Assembly (NCBI GenBank): GCA_963761475.1
Contig: CAVXGT010000002.1
Coordinates: 62,001-126,000 of the forward strand
Reading direction: 5' to 3'
Source: Ga0077555 sp963761475
Lineage (GTDB): Bacteria > Pseudomonadota > Alphaproteobacteria > Rhizobiales > Hyphomicrobiaceae
DNA length: 64,000 bases
Made by a program: the position numbers and the translations under genes. Below, piece by piece: positions 1 to 8,672 of this stretch. Position 1 is the first letter of the stretch. Every line of letters begins with the position of its first letter. Under the pieces are notes generated by a model. The model was given only the letters and a program-made list of their open reading frames with translations. It was not told the DNA's origin and searched no databases.

Positions 1-892
1 TTGGTTTGATTGCTGTTAGCTTGGCCTGCAGCCGTTGACAACGTTGCAGACGTCTACTGGCTGTATGCCTCTGGCGCTCGATCTGTCCAAGCTTTTCGAG
101 GTGCTGTTCCAGTTCGGCGGGATTGTCGCGCGCGGCAACGATTCGCTGTCGCAGCTGCCCGAATCGCTTCCATTTATTCCGAAGCTTCCATGCCGCAGCC
201 AACGGTTCTTGCCGTCGGCTGAGTTCAGCGATCTCGTCTCGCAGATCGGACACGATCGCATCTGAACCGAGGTCTTCAGTTTTTTCAAAAGCCCCTTGGC
301 GAACGTTTCGCAGTTTCTGCCCGATCTCGGCGAGGAGCCTCGCACGCGATGCGATTAGTGACGCGAGGCCGTCGCTGGCACAATCCCCCGCCAGACTTGC
401 GACCGCGCGACGAGCTGCGTCGAGCGCCTGTGTGTCTTGTGATGACTTGGCTGGAAAGAGTTGCTCGGTGAGTCCAAGTTGCTGCCATCTGCCGAGTTGC
501 TGTTCAGGCGTCGCCAGATCGCTTGCGTCCAGAAACAGAGCAGCCGCGACCTCCTCGGAGATTCCCTCTACCAGCCGAGAATGTGCCGCGTGATTGAGTT
601 CGGCCAAGTCGCCGTCTCGCAGAATACGAAGCGTTTCGGACGCAGCATCCCCCGCCGCCGAGGTTCGTTGAATCAAAAACCGGCCGTCGCGGCACTCGAC
701 ACACAGGGCGCCGAAGGCGACGTCCGATGGTGGACTGCCAGAACCGAATAAGATCGAACGGACGAAATGCGGTATCGACAAGACGTCACCCGCCGCGCGA
801 ACATGAATCACGTTCAGCTCAGGCGTGAGTTCGGAGATCGACAGCTGACTCCATTGCCGGAATTTTCCGATCTGGATTTCGCGAATGTTCAC
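1..892 (-). CDS. YhaN/SMC-like coiled-coil protein lacking the P-loop (3' end outside window)
   Basis: One uninterrupted minus-strand frame runs from a GTG at 892, preceded by AAGGA, past the window edge (297 codons seen). The N-terminus reads VNIREIQIGKFRQWSQLSIS and continues to FVRSILFGSG, about 45 residues in. This is the layout of the YhaN/SbcC-like ATPases common in planctomycetes, in which a FYGPNEAGKST Walker A separates these two blocks. Here that stretch is HVRAAGDVLSIP, so the nucleotide-binding loop is missing. The rest is Glu/Arg/Leu-rich and helical (about residues 130 to 297), as in the coiled-coil arm of such proteins. Those relatives act in DNA end processing, often next to a SbcD-like nuclease, which is not visible here. 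I infer a catalytically dead paralogue or partner subunit; the family assignment rests on the N-terminal pattern only. Confidence 0.6.
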   Translation of the reverse strand, partial: MNIREIQIGKFRQWSQLSISELTPELNVIHVRAAGDVLSIPHFVRSILFGSGSPPSDVAFGALCVECRDGRFLIQRTSAAGDAASETLRILRDGDLAELNHAAHSRLVEGISEEVAAALFLDASDLATPEQQLGRWQQLGLTEQLFPAKSSQDTQALDAARRAVASLAGDCASDGLASLIASRARLLAEIGQKLRNVRQGAFEKTEDLGSDAIVSDLRDEIAELSRRQEPLAAAWKLRNKWKRFGQLRQRIVAARDNPAELEQHLEKLGQIERQRHTASRRLQRCQRLQAKLTAIKP

Positions 893-1042
893 CGCCGCTT
901 CCTTGCCGCTCTCGGCGCTGAGCCGCCGCTTGCATTGGACTTGCCCAAGTGCTATCCCAAATATCCTAGTCAATGTAGATTCATTGAGAAACGGCAAAGC
1001 AGGAAAGCAAAACGCGGTCAAGCACCGAAAAAGGGATGCAAA

Positions 1043-1426
1043 GTGGAAGACCAATCGACAACCGTCGCTGATTTAAGGGAGTTGGTCCGCCGTTTCGTTG
1101 AGCAGCGTGATTGGCAGCAATTCCACGCACCCAAAAACCTCGTGATGGCTTTGGCTATCGAGGCAGCCGAACTGATGGAGCATTTTCAGTGGATGACCGT
1201 TGACGAGTCGCGTCGTTTGGCCGGTGACCCCGCGAGGCTGCACGCCGCTGGCGAAGAACTTGCCGACGTAATTTGCTATGCACTAGCGATAGCCAACGAG
1301 CTGGAACTGGATGTCAGCTCGACGCTACGCGCGAAAATGCGGCGAAACGCCGAAAAGTACCCCGTCTCGGAATTCCGAGGGCGTTACGAGAAGCCTTCCT
1401 CAGCCGGTGGGGCCAACGAGGACTAG
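1043..1426 (+). CDS. MazG-like nucleotide pyrophosphohydrolase (dCTPase/RS21-C6 type)
   Basis: A 127-residue all-helical protein of the MazG/RS21-C6 superfamily, which hydrolyses (d)NTPs to monophosphate and pyrophosphate and cleans the nucleotide pool. Both metal-binding helices are visible: IEAAELMEHFQW (the ExxE pair, about residues 35-46) and EELADVICYALAIA (the ExxD pair, about residues 73-86). The WQQFHAPKNLVMALAIEAAE stretch is typical of the single-domain subgroup. The frame is open further upstream, but a GTG at 1043 behind AAAAGGG gives the family's usual length and places the first helix correctly, so I chose it. It is divergent from the YhaN-like gene, with about 150 bases between the two starts. 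It stands alone and probably has a housekeeping role. Confidence 0.8.
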   Translation: MEDQSTTVADLRELVRRFVEQRDWQQFHAPKNLVMALAIEAAELMEHFQWMTVDESRRLAGDPARLHAAGEELADVICYALAIANELELDVSSTLRAKMRRNAEKYPVSEFRGRYEKPSSAGGANED

Positions 1427-1470
1427 CCCCTAAACAAGCGAAGTTCGACGGTAGGACAGGGTCTGCAACC

Positions 1471-1700
1471 TGTCCTTACCCACATTTTAACTAGTCGCAA
1501 CGCGACGGTAGGCAACAGCCTGGGACTTCAGTCGACTTCAGTCCCAGGAAAAGCGGTCTAGATAACTTCTAGAGCCGCGGAGCGGCGGCATGTGTGGCGA
1601 CACGCGCGATGACGTCTCCGCGTGCCGTCGCTTCGCGACTAAGTCCCGATTCGCTTCGATTTTCCTGGGATTTAAGTCGATTTAAGTCCCAGGCTGTCTC
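1471..1700. repeat. Dispersed palindromic repeat, copy 1
   Basis: This stretch matches 18,783-19,000 almost base for base: TCGCAACGCGACGGTAGGC, a CCTGGGACT-type palindrome, GAGCCGCGGAGCGGCGGCAT, a CGCTTCGCGACTAA segment, then a second CCTGGGA-type palindrome. Its outer parts, AGTCGCAACGCGACGG and CCGTCGCTTCGCGACT, are near inverted repeats of each other. This copy differs from the other by a 10-base expansion of both palindromes. It encodes nothing and looks like a REP/MITE-type mobile structure. Confidence 0.75.
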
Positions 1701-2069
1701 TCCCGCGAAAGTAGCCGAGCTTTTGCCGCTCTAAAGTCCCTTCCGGTCGCAGACTTGGCGGCGAATAGCAGCGATCCATTGTCGATTTGTCGGATGAGGC
1801 GTTCAAACCGGCTCGTTTTCATGTTCTAATAAAGTCAGACGGCAGTCAGAAGTGGCTATCCCGCCGAGGCCTTGGACAGCAGACTTGCTCCGGGGGGGCC
1901 CGTCACCGACCGATGGCGTCCTTGATCTCCTCTTTTTGCCGACAAGCAATAGTCGCGCTCACTTGGCCAGTGTCGTGGGCAAAACGGCAACACGGATCGT
2001 TACGGAAGGATCACAAGCTGGGCGGATAACTGGGCGCAATCTGGCGCTTGATCAGCTCGGTGCAGATGC
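1701..2069. other. Intergenic leader upstream of the kinase gene
   Basis: No convincing gene is seen between the repeat and the kinase start. Short open frames here have no family resemblance and no good ribosome binding site. The kinase promoter presumably lies in this stretch, but I could not pick out a clear -35/-10 pair. Confidence 0.4.
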
Positions 2070-3689
2070 ATGTCGACTACTTCGGCACCAAATCGTATGG
2101 CCAAAGTCGAAACACCGCGATTCCTCGAACTCGTCAAGCAAAGCCGTCTGGTGGAGGACGACGTCCTGGGGAAATGCTTGGCTCAGTTCGGAGCTGACTT
2201 GCCTGACGACCCGGAAGTGCTGGCCGAGGCACTCATCCAAGCCGATCGGTTGACTCGCTGGCAAGCCGATAATTTGCTAAACGGCAAGCACAAAGGATTC
2301 TGGCTCGGCAGCTACCGGCTGTTGGGCAAGTTGGGCCGGGGCGGCATGAGTACGGTCTATCTTGCCGAGCATGAACTCATGCGCCGCCGGGCCGCCATCA
2401 AAGTGCTGCCTCGACGGCGCGTCGACGACTCATCTTACCTCGCCAGATTTCATCGCGAGGCCCAAGCCGCGGCGGCCTTGGACCACCCCAACATTGTCCG
2501 AGTGTACGACGTGGCTGCGGACGGCAGTGTGCACTATATCGCCATGGAGTACATTGACGGCCGCGACTTGCAGACACTGGTGGCGGCCGAAGGACGGCTC
2601 GATTTTGACCAAGCCGCCGATTACATCGGGCAGACGGCATGCGGCCTACAGCATGCGCACGATGCCGGGTTGATCCATCGCGACGTGAAGCCCGCGAATT
2701 GCCTGGCCAACGCGAAGGGTGTCATCAAGATACTGGACCTGGGCCTGGCCAAGTTCCTTGAGGACAAGGAATCCACTTCGCTGACGGTCGAGCACGACGA
2801 AAACGTCCTGGGAACGGTCGACTACCTGGCGCCGGAACAAGCGATCGACAGTCATACCGTCGATCATCGCGCCGACATCTACAGTTTGGGCTGCACCTTC
2901 TACTTTCTGCTGACGGGCCATGCCCCGTTCCCGGAAGGTTCCTTGGCACAGCGATTGATGAAGCATCAAAAATCGTCGCCCAGGCCGATTCAGGAGGTCC
3001 GTCCCGAGACGCCGAAACAGTTGCTCGATATCTGTAACAAGATGATGCACAAGTCGCCGGAAAAGCGGTACCAGTCGGCCCGCGAAATTGCCGAAGTCTT
3101 GGGGGCATGGTTGGGAACGCGCGGTAAGTCAATCACCGGTGACAGCGGGGCCGGCAGTTCGGGCCGGCTTGCCGTGGCGGCCTCGATGGCGCGCCAGCTT
3201 CTTGCGGAAGCCGAGAAGCGACAAGCACTCAATTCACCCAGCGACACCGGAATCTCGGGGCAGCAAATCACGGCGCCCACCGCACGAAGACCATCGATTT
3301 CGCAGTCGGATGACGAGACCGTCAAGTCGTCGAGTTCCAGTTCGCGCGTATCCCTGATGCCTGACGAACTAGACATCGCACCTCTAGTAGAAGACGAGAC
3401 TTCCAGGGGTCCCGGTTCGAGCGCGTCCAGACGAAGCCCCGATCCCGCGGCCGATAAGGAAGATGAAGAAGAGACTACACGCCGCGTCACGATGTTGCAG
3501 AAAGAACTCGCTCCCATTCGCTCTTCCGAGGAGAGCTTGATGAGCGGCGCGCAGGTCCGTGTTGAACAACGATTGACACCCACCAACGAGAACAAGCAAG
3601 AAGGCATACCGACTTGGGTCTGGTTCGCCGCCGGTGGCGGCGTCGCGGTCGTGATCCTGCTGATCATCCTCGTAGTTTCGTCAGCTTAA
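2070..3689 (+). CDS. Membrane-anchored Ser/Thr protein kinase (PknB-like)
   Basis: A 539-residue eukaryotic-type protein kinase. After an N-terminal planctomycete-type segment ending LTRWQADNLL (residues 1-75), the kinase domain spans about 80-345. It has the glycine loop GKLGRGGMSTVYLAE, AAIKVL with the ATP-binding Lys, the catalytic loop HRDVKPAN, a DLG metal motif (DLGLAKF) and LAPEQA of the activation segment, so it should be active. Residues 350-510 are Ser/Asp/Glu-rich and probably disordered. The C-terminus, VWFAAGGGVAVVILLIILVV, is a single transmembrane helix with almost nothing after it, so the kinase domain should face the cytoplasm as a tail-anchored protein. There are no sensor domains such as PASTA or WD40. 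No neighbour suggests a substrate. Confidence 0.9.
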   Translation: MSTTSAPNRMAKVETPRFLELVKQSRLVEDDVLGKCLAQFGADLPDDPEVLAEALIQADRLTRWQADNLLNGKHKGFWLGSYRLLGKLGRGGMSTVYLAEHELMRRRAAIKVLPRRRVDDSSYLARFHREAQAAAALDHPNIVRVYDVAADGSVHYIAMEYIDGRDLQTLVAAEGRLDFDQAADYIGQTACGLQHAHDAGLIHRDVKPANCLANAKGVIKILDLGLAKFLEDKESTSLTVEHDENVLGTVDYLAPEQAIDSHTVDHRADIYSLGCTFYFLLTGHAPFPEGSLAQRLMKHQKSSPRPIQEVRPETPKQLLDICNKMMHKSPEKRYQSAREIAEVLGAWLGTRGKSITGDSGAGSSGRLAVAASMARQLLAEAEKRQALNSPSDTGISGQQITAPTARRPSISQSDDETVKSSSSSSRVSLMPDELDIAPLVEDETSRGPGSSASRRSPDPAADKEDEEETTRRVTMLQKELAPIRSSEESLMSGAQVRVEQRLTPTNENKQEGIPTWVWFAAGGGVAVVILLIILVVSSA

Positions 3690-3758
3690 GGGGCGTTTCA
3701 GGGACTGATCAACAAGACTTGTCCATTCGCAGTCAGCCTGTCTTTGGGGAGTGAGTCA

Positions 3759-3893
3759 ACCACCGAGGCGCGGAGGCACGGAGGAGAAGAAGTCCACAAA
3801 GACCTCCCAAAAAAGAATCCGGTTTCCCGTCGAGTTCGCATTGCCGCTGCATGCTGATCTCTTAGTCTCCGTGTCTCCGTGCCTCTGTGGTTA
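3759..3893. repeat. Inverted repeat pair (GGCACGGAG type)
   Basis: Left arm AACCACCGAGGCGCGGAGGC (extended by ACGGAG) at 3759-3785 and right arm CTCCGTGTCTCCGTGCCTCT (extended by GTGGTTA) at 3867-3893 are imperfect reverse complements enclosing about 80 bases. This purine-rich inverted pair is a common intergenic repeat in planctomycetes and some other environmental phyla. It lies in the 250-base gap between the kinase and egtB and could form a long hairpin in RNA read from either side. Confidence 0.6.
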
Positions 3894-3939
3894 GGTCCAT
3901 CGGTTAAGTTGTTGAGTTGTTTGAAGCTGAGTTAGAGGC

Positions 3940-5226
3940 ATGGATATTGAACTTACCTCGGGTTCGTCCGTTCCCTGTTCGAAGCCCCTGCTGCTGGAAC
4001 GCTACCGAGCCATACGGCGTTTCTCACGGGAATTGTGCGATTCTCTCGCGCCCGAAGACTGCGTCATTCAGTCCATGCCAGATGTGAGCCCCACGCGATG
4101 GCACCTGGCGCATACGACTTGGTTCTTCGAGACCTTCGTGCTCGGCCGTTTCCTGGACGGGTACCAGCTGCACAACGAAGCGTACCGAGTCCTCTTCAAC
4201 TCGTACTACAACACCGTCGGCGAGCAGTTTCCACGAAGCCGGCGCGGATTGCTCTCACGGCCCACGGTCCAGGAAGTCTGGGATTACCGGGACTACGTCG
4301 ACGAGCACATCGAGCGGCTGTTTTCCCAGCACGATGCGGATCAAGCCCGCGACGTGATCGAACTGGGACTGCATCACGAACAACAACATCAAGAGCTGAT
4401 GCTGACGGACATCAAGCACGTCCTCTCGTGCAACCCGCTGTACCCCGTCTATCGAATTCGGGAGCCGACGAACTCCGATCCGCCATCCGATACGAATTGG
4501 CTGGACTTCGCCGAGGGTCTGTATCAGTTCGGACACGACGATGGCGGCTTTGCGTATGACAACGAGACTCCTCGGCATCGCGCATTCCTGCACTCGTACC
4601 GAATTGCCGATCGTCTCGTCACCAATCACGAATACCTGAAATTTATGCGAGACGGAGGTTATCAGCGGCCCGAATTCTGGCTGTCACTCGGATGGGCCAC
4701 GGTCCAGCAACAAAACTGGCAAGCTCCGCTGTACTGGCAGCAGCTACCTGACGGCTGGCACCAATTTACGCTGGCTGGATTGAAGCCCGTCGCTCCGTCA
4801 GAACCTGTCTGCCATGTCAGTTATTTCGAGGCCGACGCGTTCGCACGCTGGGCGGGCAAGCGGTTGCCCACCGAGTTTGAATGGGAACTTGCCGCCAATG
4901 GCCAACCCACAACCGGCAACTTTGCCGAATCTTTGCGGTTCCATCCCGAACCGATTGGAGGCGAAATCCGCGAACGGAATCAGTGGTTCGGCGACGTTTG
5001 GGAATGGACCGCAAGCCCCTACTCACCGTATCCGGGTTACCGTCCAGCAGAGGGCGCGATCGGCGAATACAACGGAAAGTTCATGTGCAACCAATTTGTG
5101 CTGCGAGGCGGATCGTGTGCCACCTCACAGTCGCATATTCGCACGACGTATCGAAACTTCTTTCCGCCCGACGCGCGATGGCAATTTTCGGGGATGCGAC
5201 TGTGCGACTTTTGTGCCGATCTGTAG
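3940..5226 (+). CDS. egtB: Ergothioneine biosynthesis sulfoxide synthase EgtB
   Basis: A 428-residue two-domain protein. The N-terminal DinB-like bundle (about 20-170) has WHLAHTTWFFE and HHEQQHQELMLTD, which supply the three histidines that hold the non-haem iron in EgtB. The C-terminal half (about 200-425) is a formylglycine-generating-enzyme fold with VCHVSYFEADAFARWAGKRL, FGDVWEWTASPY and FVLRGGSC. The family joins the sulfur of gamma-glutamylcysteine or cysteine oxidatively to the imidazole of hercynine (trimethyl-histidine). The length is typical of the class. The start follows a long intergenic repeat, and the downstream gene is convergent, so it is a single-gene unit. egtD, often adjacent, is not in the window. 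Related iron enzymes of the same architecture (e.g. SenA) are less likely but cannot be excluded by eye. Confidence 0.88.
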   Translation: MDIELTSGSSVPCSKPLLLERYRAIRRFSRELCDSLAPEDCVIQSMPDVSPTRWHLAHTTWFFETFVLGRFLDGYQLHNEAYRVLFNSYYNTVGEQFPRSRRGLLSRPTVQEVWDYRDYVDEHIERLFSQHDADQARDVIELGLHHEQQHQELMLTDIKHVLSCNPLYPVYRIREPTNSDPPSDTNWLDFAEGLYQFGHDDGGFAYDNETPRHRAFLHSYRIADRLVTNHEYLKFMRDGGYQRPEFWLSLGWATVQQQNWQAPLYWQQLPDGWHQFTLAGLKPVAPSEPVCHVSYFEADAFARWAGKRLPTEFEWELAANGQPTTGNFAESLRFHPEPIGGEIRERNQWFGDVWEWTASPYSPYPGYRPAEGAIGEYNGKFMCNQFVLRGGSCATSQSHIRTTYRNFFPPDARWQFSGMRLCDFCADL

Positions 5227-5269
5227 GACGGATTGGAGGCCGTGCAATGATCGTAGAACGGAACGTGTT

Positions 5270-6703
5270 CTAACGGCTACCGTCGGTTGCTTCCAACGCA
5301 CGAGTCACGGCAGCGGCGAAATTTCCGTTGTTCGGTGGCCGAATGGCGACCGTCTCGCTGCCTCGGTAAGTCCCCGTTTCGGCCAGCTCGCCCGTGTCGA
5401 TGTTGATCCAACTGACCTGGAAGTCGCCGGGCGACTGGCGGAAGTCAAGCGTCACCTCGGCCCGCTGATTGCTGGCCGGAAAAAAGAGGACGTAAGCACT
5501 TCCGGACTCCGAAGCCGCTGCATAGCATTCGTTCTCCTTACGCCCGCCGAGGATTTCGTTTTCTGCGTGCACACTCCACAGCGGGATTCGCTGCTCTAAC
5601 TCCCGCGCGGCGCGAATGCATGCCACAGCTTGGTCGTTCAGGCCGAGGCCCGAATCGGGCCGATGGAACCGGATCGAGGCCGCTCCGGCAAGCAAATGGC
5701 GCCAGAACCGTTCGATGGCATCTTGATCGGTATGCCCAAATTTGTTCCCGTCAGCGCCGTACGTCTTGGTGGTGTTCATTGGCCGGGGCTTGTCCGAAAG
5801 GTACTTGCGGACGTACAGGAAGTTGTCCCAGTGCAATTGGCCGCTGTTGTGGTTGTTTTGCGAGACGTCCACAAAATCATACAGCTCGGGGTGATCGAAC
5901 GTCTCACGGTGGCGAGCGGCTTTGAGGTCCCAGTCGTCCCACATTTCAGTGGCCATCACACGCTTGCCCGCCGCTCGGGCGCGATGCTTGACGAGTTCTG
6001 CCCAATACTGGCCCCATTCCGGGTCCGCCTTCGTCTCGTTGTCCATGCAGTACAAGACGTGATCGTACTTCAACGTATGGTCCAGCAGTTTGTGGACGAA
6101 TCGGTTTTGATAGTCCAACACCACGGCATTGTTCCGTTGCTTCGGCGTGGAATAAAAGAACGGCTGCTTGTTGCTCCCCGGATGGTCGGGATATCGCGGC
6201 GCGAAGCCTGATTCGGCGTAACTGTAGTTGACGTTGTTCCCGGGATTGAATGGGTGGATTTGCCAGCGGTCTGAGGCTTGGTGGTCGGTGTAGTCAAACC
6301 GGTCCCAAATCTCGACTTGCACGAAGATTCCGCGTTTGGCCGTTTCGCGTAGTAACCGTTCGAAACGATTCCAATATTCCAAGTTCCATTGCGTCAGATC
6401 ATATTTGCCGCTTTCAAGCTGAAGAAACGGATAGGTTTCAAAGCCTTGGTCTTTGCGGTCGCTCATCGTGTTGCGAATCACGTTGCCACCCGCCGCAGAA
6501 AGCCGCTCGAGCTGCGGGGTCAGCTGGTCCTCGGGCCACTGGAACAGATTGTCGTCGTCACTCCCGCCGAGCAGCAGTACGGGCTGGCCTGCGTGGCTCC
6601 AATACCAGGGATTCTTCGTCCAGGGTTCTAGTGCCGATAACGGAGATGCGCTAACCGAAAAAAAAACGCCGAAGGCGAAAACAAGCTGAAGCTGGCGGAT
6701 CAT
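5270..6703 (-). CDS. Secreted glycoside-hydrolase-like protein with C-terminal collagen-binding-like domain
   Basis: A 477-residue exported protein. The leader MIRQLQLVFAFGVFFSVSAS gives a classical signal peptide ending near residue 25. The next 330 residues look like the DUF4038/cellulase-type TIM barrel widespread in planctomycetes: NPWYWSHAGQPVLLLGGSDD at the start, FVQVEIWDRFDYTD in the middle, then YCMDNETKADPEWGQYWAEL and MATEMWDDWD, which could hold the acid residues. The last ~90 residues (AYVLFFPASNQRAEVTLDF to the end) match the putative collagen-binding domain that often closes these proteins as a beta-sandwich. It probably acts outside the cytoplasm on a polysaccharide; the substrate is not evident. 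It is convergent with egtB, and the two genes end 43 bases apart. Confidence 0.75.
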   Translation of the reverse strand: MIRQLQLVFAFGVFFSVSASPLSALEPWTKNPWYWSHAGQPVLLLGGSDDDNLFQWPEDQLTPQLERLSAAGGNVIRNTMSDRKDQGFETYPFLQLESGKYDLTQWNLEYWNRFERLLRETAKRGIFVQVEIWDRFDYTDHQASDRWQIHPFNPGNNVNYSYAESGFAPRYPDHPGSNKQPFFYSTPKQRNNAVVLDYQNRFVHKLLDHTLKYDHVLYCMDNETKADPEWGQYWAELVKHRARAAGKRVMATEMWDDWDLKAARHRETFDHPELYDFVDVSQNNHNSGQLHWDNFLYVRKYLSDKPRPMNTTKTYGADGNKFGHTDQDAIERFWRHLLAGAASIRFHRPDSGLGLNDQAVACIRAARELEQRIPLWSVHAENEILGGRKENECYAAASESGSAYVLFFPASNQRAEVTLDFRQSPGDFQVSWINIDTGELAETGTYRGSETVAIRPPNNGNFAAAVTRALEATDGSR

Positions 6704-7017
6704 GGTATCGACCTCATTCAGACCGATAAACGCGGGAAGCTGCGCGGGTGGCAGTGCCGAGGCCTGTTTGCCTTTTCTCGCAAATGCGTAGGCTTTGGAT
6801 CAGGCCAAGATATGTTAAACTGATGGATTAAACCCTGGGGCGGACGACACGACGGTAATTCTAGAGAAATGAGGCCGGCGCTGCACCGGGTGAAAGGAGG
6901 CGAAAATCGATCTGATGTTCAAGGCTCGAATCCTCTCATTCCCTCCCCTTTTCCGCCCGGCCTTACTGCCAAGTATCAGACGTCAGTTCGCGTGAGATCG
7001 ATCGGGCGAAAAATAGC
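6704..7017. other. Divergent intergenic region
   Basis: This 314-base spacer lies between two divergently read genes. It contains an AT-rich patch (AAGATATGTTAAACTGATGG) suited to promoters and an AAAGGAGG sequence near 6893 with no convincing gene behind it. No repeat or RNA gene was recognised. Confidence 0.4.
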
Positions 7018-8341
7018 ATGTCCACCGCACGATGTCCAAAGTGTGATCGCAGAGTACGCCTCCCACGTTCGCGCTCGGCCGTCTGGGTACGCTGCCCCCT
7101 GTGTGACGCTGAATACGGTTTGGACGAGGTATTGGAAAAGCTTCCGCCCCGCCTGTTGATCGTGGACCGCAGTGGGGGTCCGATCGGCGAATCGGAGTTA
7201 AAGAGCAAGCTGGACCAGGATGACAGCCTTCAACTGCCGGCGGTGGTCACCGGGAGTTCTTCGAAAAAACGGACCAAGACAGTGGATGCTTCGAAATTCG
7301 AGTTCTCCGACAAGGGAGGAGAACTCGACGTGCCGACGCCTCGGGGCTTGCACAGCCGGCCGTGTGAAACCAAATCCAGACGCGACACCGATGGGGCGCA
7401 ACGTCGTCAAAGTCATCTTGGGGGGAATTGCAGGGCTGTTGATCGGCCAACTAGTTCTTTGGTGGCTTCCCGCCAGATTCAGGACAGACCCCTTTGGTTT
7501 GGCGACGGTGCTACCACCGCCTCTCGCTTTCCTGGCGCCGGCTGATTTGCGCGAAGCCAATGCCCGGGCTCGGTCCGTTTCATCCCGTGACGAAACCTCG
7601 CGAGATGCTCTGAATACAGCCGAGATGAAACCCACCGAAACGGATGCCAAACCCAGCGACGTCGGCGTGACCGACAACTTGGCCGACGAAGCCGAAAACC
7701 TCACGGACAACGAAGCGCTGGGAATCGCTAATGCTCCCGTGTTCGGTCTTGCCCAACTCCGTGACGGCATGCAAAAGGCACAAGCCGTGCACCAATCCCT
7801 CGTGTCTAGCGAAACCAAGAAGGAGATGTCGGGGCGGTGGTACACGGCTCAGTGTGAGCTTGCGCAACAAGTCACCTACGCCGATATGCGGGAAGACGGG
7901 GTACGCAGTTTTTCCGCCGAAGTTCAGCAGTTCTACCGAGACATGGGTAGCCAGCTGCAGTACTTTGAAGCACTGGCCAGCGGTGCCGCTTGGGCGATTC
8001 CACGATCGGAGTCGAATCGAAAAGGGATCGTGTTGGCCGGAACCGTGCAAGAAATCTCGTCCATTGATGCGCTGTACAAGACGGTGGTGAAGCTCGCCGG
8101 CAAGCCGGATTCTGTCACCGTGATCAGTCGAATCAATCCCGAGCAGAACCTGATGGTCGAATACCAAACCGGTGATCGGCTCATCATTTTGAGATCCTTA
8201 GTCGCCGATCCTGCACTTTACTTGCGGGGGTACCAGGGAACTGACGCGAAAGTGGTTTGGGGTGGCCTGCCCGTCGTTTTGGCCGTAGAGTGGGACGCGG
8301 CGGTGGAAGCTCCGCAAGAAAGTGAGCCAAACCCCGAGTAG
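7018..8341 (+). pseudogene. Zinc-ribbon/transmembrane planctomycete protein, split by one frameshift
   Basis: The first frame (from ATG 7018) starts MSTARCPKCDRRVRLP and carries two CPxC knuckles (CPKC, CPLC) of an N-terminal zinc ribbon, then a polar linker up to GGELDVPTPRG. The sense then moves to another frame near 7340-7365 and continues as NVVKVILGGIAGLLIGQLVL, one transmembrane helix, WWLPARFRTDPFGLA, and a ~270-residue soluble domain ending at 8341. Zinc ribbon, linker, single helix and soluble tail form a familiar planctomycete layout, so the two frames belong to one gene of about 440 codons. Either a single-base indel is an error in the sequence or the gene is recently broken. Function unknown. 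It is divergent from the glycosidase-like gene. Confidence 0.7.
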
Positions 8342-8672
8342 ATTTTCCCCGTCACTCCGCTCGCAGCAGTCTGGCATGATGCAAACTCTCCCACCGAGCA
8401 TGGCTTGCTGAAATGCAAACGCCATGGAAGAACCCGATGCGTCAGGTTCCACGCCGCATACCAACCAGCTGAACGCCGACCGGCGACGGAGTGCCGGGAC
8501 TCAGCTCGCCCCCGGCTTGCTCTGAGCGAGTCACGCAGATTCGGAACAGCCAAACTGGCGGTTCAACAAGAGTTCAAGAGTTTTTCATGCGAATCCTGGC
8601 TACGATTCGAAGCCGGAAAGAAGTCTTCGGTCGCCGCTTGCGATCAGTCGAGAAAGTTGGAGCCACGATAGG
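8342..8672. other. Intergenic spacer without recognised features
   Basis: These 331 bases separate the zinc-ribbon gene from the acyl-CoA synthetase-like gene. No convincing coding frame, repeat or RNA was seen. The gap is long enough to hold a separate promoter for the downstream gene. Confidence 0.4.

Noticed and set aside
4814..5599. 261-codon plus-strand frame across the 3' end of egtB
   Set aside because: The frame is a shadow of egtB and of the convergent glycosidase-like gene; no domain is visible.
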